A stretch of DNA of 64,000 nucleotides, taken from assembly GCA_002700095.1 (NCBI GenBank), contig PACL01000022.1, positions 1 through 64,000 on the forward strand, in the 5' to 3' direction. Both the position numbers and the translations under genes were made by a program. Shown in pieces: positions 59,282 through 64,000 of the stretch. This DNA comes from Fulvimarina sp. GTDB taxonomy: Bacteria > Pseudomonadota > Alphaproteobacteria > Rhizobiales > Rhizobiaceae. Under the pieces are notes generated by a model. It worked only from the letters and a program-made list of their open reading frames with translations. It searched no databases and was not told the DNA's origin. Position 1 is the first letter of the stretch, and each line of letters opens with the position of its first letter.

Positions 59282-61141
59282 ATGATGCTGAGAACTCACC
59301 TCGCGCGATCGCTGCTGACGGCCTCGCTGCTGACGCTCGGTCTTGATGCGGCAGCGGCGCGCGATATCGACGCCGTCGTGTCGTTCGGCGACAGCCTGTC
59401 GGACAACGGCAATCTCTATGCCGCCACCGGCGGAACGACGCCGCTCTCGCCGCCCTATTTTCAGGGGCACTACTCGAACGGCCAGGTCTTCACCGAATAT
59501 CTGAACGGCGCCATGCAGGCGGCGGGCGCGGCGACCCTCGGCGGGATTCAGATCGACCCCACCGCCAACCAGAACTATGCCTTCGGCGGGGCCCGGACGG
59601 ATACGCTGACGGCGCTTCCGCCGGGCATTCCGGACCAGATCGGCTTCTTCCAGACCCAGGACGGCGTCTTCGCGGCGAACGACGTCGTGACGCTTCTGGG
59701 CGGCGCCAACAACATCTTCGAGGCGGCCCAGCAGCCGGGGGCGACGCCCGCAGACATCGCCACCGCGGCGGCGCTGGCCGCCGGCGACATAGGAACCGCC
59801 GCCGGCACCCTGTCGCAGCTCGGCGCGCCGACGCTGGTGGTGCTCAACCTGCCCGATCTCGGCCTGACGCCGCAGTTCAACGGGTCGCCGACGACGCAGT
59901 TCGTCGGAACCCTCGCTTCCGACACGTTCAACGGCGCGCTGTCCCAGGCGGTCTTCGCCTCCGCCGCCGCCAATCCCGGCACGGACACCTTCCTTGTCGA
60001 CGTCGAGCGGGTCTTCTCGGCGATCATCACCGACCCGCAGCGATTTGGCTTCACCAACGCCACAGAGGGGTGCCGGTTCGTCCCGAGCTGCCTCGCGGCC
60101 TCCCAGGACGCGCAGAACCAGTATCTCTTCTTCGACAACGTCCATCCGACCACGGCGGGCCACCAGTTGCTCGCCTCGCTCGTCCTCGACTATCTGACCG
60201 CCGGCGAGCAGGCGGTGAATGTCGGCGCTATGTCGGAGACGGCGATCCTCGACCGCTATGAAGGCGTCTCCGCCGCCTTCGGCCGCAGCCGCAGCGTTCT
60301 GGCCGGCGGCGCCGAGGCCGCGGGCTTCTACACCTCCGTCGGCGGCAACTGGTACGACCGGGGCGACGGCAACAGGATCGACGGCTACGATTACGGCGTC
60401 GGCACGGTCCGCCTCGGCTACGACGCCTATCTCGGCGACGCCATGCTCGTCGGCGGCGCGGTCAGCTATTCCAACGGCTCGCTCGACGATGCGCCGATCA
60501 CCTACGACACCCAGGCCTTCGCCGCCGATCTCTACGCCGCGACCATGCTGGGCGGCTTCCAGCTCGGAGCGACGGCGGGCATCGCCCATGTCGACTTCAA
60601 CGACATCGACCGTGTCACCCTGGTTCCCGGTGTCGTCAATGGCGGGGCCGACACCAACGCCGTCGTCTACGACGTCGGCGCCGAGCTCGCCTATCCGATG
60701 GCCTTCGGCGACCTGACCGCAACGCCGAGCCTGTCCCTGACCTATCTGAGCTTCGACGTCGACGGCTTCACCGAATCCGGCCTTGCCGCCCGCATCCAGT
60801 ATGACGGCTACGACCGCGACGCGCTGTTCGGCGGCGCCAATCTGGATCTCGCCTATGCGACCGAGGCCTTCGGGAACCCGGCGAGGCTCACCGGGCGGAT
60901 CGGCTGGGAGGACAATCTGACCAGCGACGACGCGGGCATCGTCTCGCGCATCGCGGGCAGCCCGTCGCCGGACTCGTTTGCCGAGTTCGACGAGCTCCAC
61001 GGTCGCGGCTTCATCCTCGGGGCCGGCGCCGAAGCCTCGTTCACCGATACGGTCGCGGGTTCGGTGTCCTATTCGGTCGGCTTTTCCGACACGATCGACG
61101 TCAGCCATGCCGCGAAGGCCGCCCTCACCGTCAAGTTCTGA
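59282..61141 (+). CDS. GDSL-type esterase/lipase autotransporter
   Basis: 619 residues. Signal peptide ending near DAAAARD. The passenger is a GDSL/SGNH hydrolase: block I VVSFGDSLSDNGN (Ser38), block III LLGGANNIFE and block V FDNVHPTTAGHQLL, with an extra Cys pair region EGCRFVPSC. The last ~270 residues are an autotransporter beta-barrel ending in KAALTVKF with the C-terminal Phe. This is the EstA/EstP type in which the esterase stays on the cell surface. The ATG at 59282 has GGGGGAACC upstream. A second ATG follows directly. The upstream 317 bp after gap hold its promoter, a terminator and a palindrome. Substrates are probably lipids or ester-linked glycans. Confidence 0.9.
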   Translation: MMLRTHLARSLLTASLLTLGLDAAAARDIDAVVSFGDSLSDNGNLYAATGGTTPLSPPYFQGHYSNGQVFTEYLNGAMQAAGAATLGGIQIDPTANQNYAFGGARTDTLTALPPGIPDQIGFFQTQDGVFAANDVVTLLGGANNIFEAAQQPGATPADIATAAALAAGDIGTAAGTLSQLGAPTLVVLNLPDLGLTPQFNGSPTTQFVGTLASDTFNGALSQAVFASAAANPGTDTFLVDVERVFSAIITDPQRFGFTNATEGCRFVPSCLAASQDAQNQYLFFDNVHPTTAGHQLLASLVLDYLTAGEQAVNVGAMSETAILDRYEGVSAAFGRSRSVLAGGAEAAGFYTSVGGNWYDRGDGNRIDGYDYGVGTVRLGYDAYLGDAMLVGGAVSYSNGSLDDAPITYDTQAFAADLYAATMLGGFQLGATAGIAHVDFNDIDRVTLVPGVVNGGADTNAVVYDVGAELAYPMAFGDLTATPSLSLTYLSFDVDGFTESGLAARIQYDGYDRDALFGGANLDLAYATEAFGNPARLTGRIGWEDNLTSDDAGIVSRIAGSPSPDSFAEFDELHGRGFILGAGAEASFTDTVAGSVSYSVGFSDTIDVSHAAKAALTVKF

Positions 61142-61195
61142 GAGCGCCGCACTCGGAACCGCCCGCGTCGGCGTTTCATCCTGCAGATTCGGATC

Positions 61196-61224
61196 AAGGG
61201 TCGCCACCTCGGGCGGCCCTTTTC
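61196..61224 (+). terminator. Rho-independent terminator after the autotransporter gene
   Basis: AAGGGTCGCC (61196-61205) pairs with GGCGGCCCTT (61212-61221) over ten base pairs including one G-T pair, loop ACCTCG, followed by TTCTTTT. Confidence 0.82.
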
Positions 61225-61372
61225 TTTTGGGCAGGCGTGCCCCGGGGACCCGGCCCATGCGCCTGCGCCGGACGAACCCGGCTACGGGCAGCTTCCCACC
61301 GACGACCGCAGCCGCCCGCCTTGCTGCTGCCCGACTGTCGCGCCGGGGCTTGCCCGTCGCCGCGAATCGTAA

Positions 61373-61384
61373 TAACTGAAGTTA
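61373..61384. promoter_or_regulatory. Candidate Rrf2 operator TAACT-GA-AGTTA
   Basis: A perfect 12-base palindrome ending one base before the ATG of the Rrf2 gene at 61386, inside an AT-rich stretch (CGTAATAACTGAAGTTAC). Rrf2 proteins bind such dyads as dimers. The position implies autoregulation that would also mask the translation start region. Confidence 0.6.
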
Positions 61385-61385
61385 C

Positions 61386-61841
61386 ATGAAACGCGACAGC
61401 CGCCTCTCCTCCGTTCTCCACGCGCTCCTCCACATGGACGCCTTTGGCAGGCCGATGACCTCCGACGAGCTCGCCGCCTGCCTGTCCACCCATCCCGTGG
61501 TCATCCGTCGGACGATGGCGGGGCTTCGTGACGCCGGCTTCGTGCGCTCCGAGCGCGGTCCGAGTGGCGGCTGGACGATCGCCTGCGATCTTGCGGCGGT
61601 AACGCTTCTCGACATCCACGCAGCGCTCGGCGAGCCGGCGTTGTTCGCCGTCGGAAACCGCAGCGAGAACCCGGCCTGCCTCGTCGAGCAGGCGGTCAAC
61701 GCAGCCCTCGACGATGCCTTCGACGCCGCCGAGGCCCTGCTCCTCCAGCGTTTCGCGACCGTCACCCTTGCCGCCCTCGCGGCCGATTTCCGCCAGCGCT
61801 TCGCGCGGCACCAGCCCCTGAAAGGAACACCCCATGCATGA
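61386..61841 (+). CDS. Rrf2 family transcriptional regulator
   Basis: 151 residues. Winged helix: SSVLHALLHMDAFG, MTSDELAACLSTHPVVIRRT and the wing SERGPSGGWTIACD. C-terminal dimerisation helix with a single regulatory-type cysteine in SENPACLVEQAVN, whereas IscR/NsrR have three. It is therefore more likely a thiol or small-molecule sensor than an iron-sulfur one. No Shine-Dalgarno sequence separate from the palindrome is seen. Its stop overlaps the start of the oxidoreductase gene by eight bases, so the two form an operon. Confidence 0.87.
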   Translation: MKRDSRLSSVLHALLHMDAFGRPMTSDELAACLSTHPVVIRRTMAGLRDAGFVRSERGPSGGWTIACDLAAVTLLDIHAALGEPALFAVGNRSENPACLVEQAVNAALDDAFDAAEALLLQRFATVTLAALAADFRQRFARHQPLKGTPHA

Positions 61842-62715
61842 TGCGATCGTCATTGGCGGAAGCTTTGCCGGCATGGCCGCCGCTCTCCAGCTTGCCCGCG
61901 CCCGCCGCGACGTCGTCGTCATCGACGCCGGCGTCAGGCGCAACCGCTTTGCCGCCCAATCCCACGGCTTCCTCGGCCAGGACGGCCGCGCGCCGGAAGC
62001 CATCGTCGCCGACGCCCGCCGCCAGCTCGAGGCCTATCCCAACCTCACCTGGATCGACGGCACGGCATCGCAGCTCGCCCGGCACGGCGAGGGTTTCGCG
62101 GTCTGCCTGCAGAAGGAGCGCTCGCTCAGCGCGCGGCGTCTCGTCCTCGCCGTCGGCGTCGCCGATGAGCTGCCGGGCGTCCCGGGCCTCGCCGAGCGCT
62201 GGGGCCGCAGCGTCTTCCACTGCCCCTACTGCCACGGCTACGAGCTCGATCGCGGCGCGATCGGGGTCATCGCCACGGGTCCGGTGTCGATGCATCATGC
62301 GCTGATGCTGCCCGACTGGGGCACAGTAACGTTCTTCCTCAACGGCGCCTTTGAGCCGAGCGCCGAGGAGCGCGCCCAGCTTGAAGCGCGCGGCGTCGCC
62401 ATTGAAGCGATCCCTGTCGCACGGATCACCGGCGAGGCTGACATCGTCCTGGAGGACGGCCGGAGCCTCTCCCTGGCCGGGATCTTCACGGCCAGCCGCA
62501 TCGATCCCTCCTGCGGCCTCGCCGAGGATCTCGGCTGTGACATGGAGGATGGCCCGACCGGGCGGTTCCTGCGGACGGACGCGATGAAGGAGACCACCGT
62601 TCCCGGCGTCTTCGCCTGCGGCGATCTCGCCCGGGCAGCGGGCTCCGTATCCCTCGCCGTCGGCGACGGAGCGATGGCCGGCGTCGGCGCCCACCGCTCG
62701 CTGATGTTCGGCTGA
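61834..62715 (+). CDS. Thioredoxin-reductase-like NAD(P)/FAD-dependent oxidoreductase
   Basis: 293 residues. FAD motif AIVIGGSFAGMAAALQLARA, redox motif VFHCPYCHGYELD with Cys-Pro-Tyr-Cys, and C-terminal FAD segment VPGVFACGDLARAAGSV. The NAD(P) domain is degenerate (IGVIATGPVSMHHAL lacks the classical GxGxxG/A), so cofactor use is uncertain. It differs from TrxB (CATC) and resembles the small oxidoreductases paired with Rrf2 regulators. The ATG at 61834 has AAAGGAAC upstream. It probably handles a thiol or disulfide sensed by the neighbouring regulator. Confidence 0.85.
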   Translation: MHDAIVIGGSFAGMAAALQLARARRDVVVIDAGVRRNRFAAQSHGFLGQDGRAPEAIVADARRQLEAYPNLTWIDGTASQLARHGEGFAVCLQKERSLSARRLVLAVGVADELPGVPGLAERWGRSVFHCPYCHGYELDRGAIGVIATGPVSMHHALMLPDWGTVTFFLNGAFEPSAEERAQLEARGVAIEAIPVARITGEADIVLEDGRSLSLAGIFTASRIDPSCGLAEDLGCDMEDGPTGRFLRTDAMKETTVPGVFACGDLARAAGSVSLAVGDGAMAGVGAHRSLMFG

Positions 62716-62818
62716 CGCGTCATAGCAGCCGAGCGAAGACGCTGACGCGGCCGCTCGCTGAGCACAGCCGGATTCTTGGAGCCCGGCCTTGAAGGCCCGA
62801 CCAACATCCGGATCAGCA

Positions 62819-62846
62819 ACCAGGAGTCACTTCAATGCCTCCTGGT
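62819..62846 (+). repeat. Inverted repeat ACCAGGAG/CTCCTGGT
   Basis: Eight-base perfect arms (62819-62826, 62839-62846) with a 12-base loop, about 100 bp after the oxidoreductase stop. It may be a weak terminator for the Rrf2 operon. Confidence 0.45.
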
Positions 62847-62864
62847 CTCTCACGCCCGCCAAAG

Positions 62865-62895
62865 CGAAAGGGCCGGTCGCGTGACCGGCCCTTCG
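62865..62895. terminator. Bidirectional terminator between convergent genes
   Basis: AAGGGCCGGTC (62868-62878) and GACCGGCCCTT (62883-62893) form a perfect 11-bp stem with the loop GCGT, flanked by CGA and TCG that extend pairing. It lies between the oxidoreductase gene and the convergent L,D-transpeptidase gene. It has A residues before and TTCGTT after, so it can serve both strands. Confidence 0.75.
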
Positions 62896-62928
62896 TTCAT
62901 CCTTGGTCGTATCAGTCAGGCGCCGGCC

Positions 62929-63921
62929 CTACTCGAACAGGCTGAAGATCGATCCGCCCTTCGGTCCGCCGACGCGTTTGCCGTCGCGGTCGTAGCCTTC
63001 GCGGCGGTGCTGCTCCTGGGCATAGGCCTCGGCGGTGATCGGCTGGCCGGAGCGGTAGCTGAAGGTCGTCGAGGTGGCGAACTCGCTCGGCGCGAGCGAT
63101 GCCGCGATCTTCTCGGCTTCGGCCGCGTCGGAGTGATGCTTGGCGGCCACCTGGGGCGCCATCTCGATCGCCGGGCAGGGGCCGGCTGGCGACAGCCCGG
63201 CCACGGTCTCGGCCGTCTGGTCGAAGATGTAGCCGCGCTCGCAGACGCCGACATTCGGCGGCTTGCGGGTGATCTCGAAATAGTCCGAGCCCTTCTTCAG
63301 CATCTGCCAGAAAGCGTAGTGCTCGGAATTCTTGTGGCGCGCCATGTTCTTCGGCGTCATCCGGAAGGGATAGGCCTGGATCTGGAAGTCGCGCTGGCCG
63401 CCTTCGAAGGAGTAGCGCGCAAGCGTGTAGATCTCCTGCACCTGCTCGTCGTCCATGGCGTAGCAGCCGGACGAGTTGCACGAGCCATGGATCATCAGGT
63501 GCTGGCCGGTCCGCCCGTTCGCCCGGTCGTAGGCGTTCGGATAGCCCATGTTGATGGCGAGATGGTAGTTCGACTTCGGATTGAGCTGGGCCGGCGAGAC
63601 CGAGTAGAAGCCCTCGGGCGCCTGGCGGTCGCCTTCCTTCTTCTTCGGGCCGAGCTTTCCGGACCAGGCGCAGATCTCGTAGGTCTTCAGCAGCGCATAG
63701 GTGCCGTCGGTCCGCTGCTTCCAGATCTCCAGATCCGACTCTTCCTTGTAGAGACGGACGAGGATCGGCGAGTTGACGCCCATGTGGTTGGCGCTGATGG
63801 CGCGAACGAGATCCGGCGGCAGCGGCGCGTTCTCCGGAACCAGATCATCGACCTTGCAGGCGGAAACAGTCAGCAGCGTCGCAGCCAAGGCCGCGGCCGT
63901 CACGATACGTCGGACGTACAT
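62929..63921 (-). CDS. L,D-transpeptidase family lipoprotein (YafK-like)
   Basis: 330 residues. A lipobox (LLTVSAC, Cys22) predicts a lipoprotein. The YkuD catalytic domain has YSVSPAQLNPKSNYHLAIN and the active-site motif LMIHGSCNSSGCYAMDD, with His145 and the likely nucleophile Cys153. The C-terminal 120 residues are specific to the YafK branch. These enzymes form or cleave 3-3 links in peptidoglycan, or detach lipoproteins from it (YafK/DpaA). The ATG at 63921 has GAGGGG upstream. The remaining 79 bp to the window end show no feature. Confidence 0.87.
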   Translation of the reverse strand: MYVRRIVTAAALAATLLTVSACKVDDLVPENAPLPPDLVRAISANHMGVNSPILVRLYKEESDLEIWKQRTDGTYALLKTYEICAWSGKLGPKKKEGDRQAPEGFYSVSPAQLNPKSNYHLAINMGYPNAYDRANGRTGQHLMIHGSCNSSGCYAMDDEQVQEIYTLARYSFEGGQRDFQIQAYPFRMTPKNMARHKNSEHYAFWQMLKKGSDYFEITRKPPNVGVCERGYIFDQTAETVAGLSPAGPCPAIEMAPQVAAKHHSDAAEAEKIAASLAPSEFATSTTFSYRSGQPITAEAYAQEQHRREGYDRDGKRVGGPKGGSIFSLFE

Positions 63922-64000
63922 CCCCTCAAGTCCCCAATCGATGCGGCGACCCCCGTATGGCCCACCGCCCCTCGCGAACGACAGCCGGATCCGGCCATCC

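Noticed and set aside
62835-62945. A 36-codon plus-strand ORF with an AGGAG ahead of its ATG
   Set aside because: It runs through the bidirectional terminator and into the 3' end of the L,D-transpeptidase gene. The AGGAG is part of an inverted repeat, so a chance ORF is the better explanation.

Overview
The window is high-GC DNA, densely packed on both strands, from an alphaproteobacterium that most likely belongs to the Hyphomicrobiales (Rhizobiales). Supporting signs are an aglEFGAK-type alpha-glucoside operon, an urtABCDE urea transporter, a tkt-gap pair facing DUF4164-zapA, PleC/DivJ-like and HAMP histidine kinases, an Omp25-like outer-membrane protein with CtrA-type TTAA boxes, and a palindromic repeat pair of the rhizobial kind. 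No rRNA, tRNA, CRISPR, integrase or insertion sequence was found. The family cannot be fixed from the sequence alone.

Layout. 1-3194 (minus) is the N-terminal 1064 residues of a large VCBS/delta-60-repeat surface protein that runs off the window. A gene-poor stretch follows to about 4.3 kb. 4.3-13.9 kb holds single genes: acyl-CoA synthetase, outer-membrane beta-barrel protein, diguanylate cyclase, AsnC-type domain, uracil-DNA glycosylase, glutathione transferase, histidine kinase, a DUF1289/aspartic-protease pair, and a TauE/SafE permease whose 3' end looks frameshifted. 14.2-18.2 kb (minus) has a second histidine kinase and a TVP38/flavin disulfide-oxidoreductase pair.

18.4-25.1 kb (minus) is an alpha-glucoside import and hydrolysis operon with an acetyltransferase inserted. 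Divergent from it, 25.5-39.1 kb (plus) is the most interesting block: a SorC/EryD-like regulator, a CUT1 ABC importer with two diverged ATPases, an erythritol-kinase-like FGGY kinase, a 2-hydroxyacid dehydrogenase, a GlpD/EryB-like dehydrogenase, a class II aldolase and a second FGGY kinase. The proposed route is polyol uptake, phosphorylation, FAD-dependent oxidation to a ketose phosphate and aldol cleavage. It lacks the isomerases of the classical erythritol route.

39.1-45.7 kb (minus) is urtEDCBA, preceded by a near-perfect sigma-54 promoter and an NtrC-like site, so nitrogen control is likely. 46.0-50.5 kb is a divergent acyl-CoA cluster (phosphotransferase, MaoC, SDR / TetR, ACAD11-like dehydrogenase) that resembles pathways phosphorylating and dehydrating hydroxyacyl-CoAs. 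50.7-53.8 kb has a small membrane protein, two MDR oxidoreductases and a 29-codon ORF with a strong ribosome-binding site. 53.8-59.0 kb has a lipoprotein hydrolase, zapA, a DUF4164 gene, tkt and gap. 59.3-63.9 kb has a GDSL autotransporter esterase, an Rrf2 regulator with a thioredoxin-reductase-like enzyme, and a YafK-type L,D-transpeptidase.
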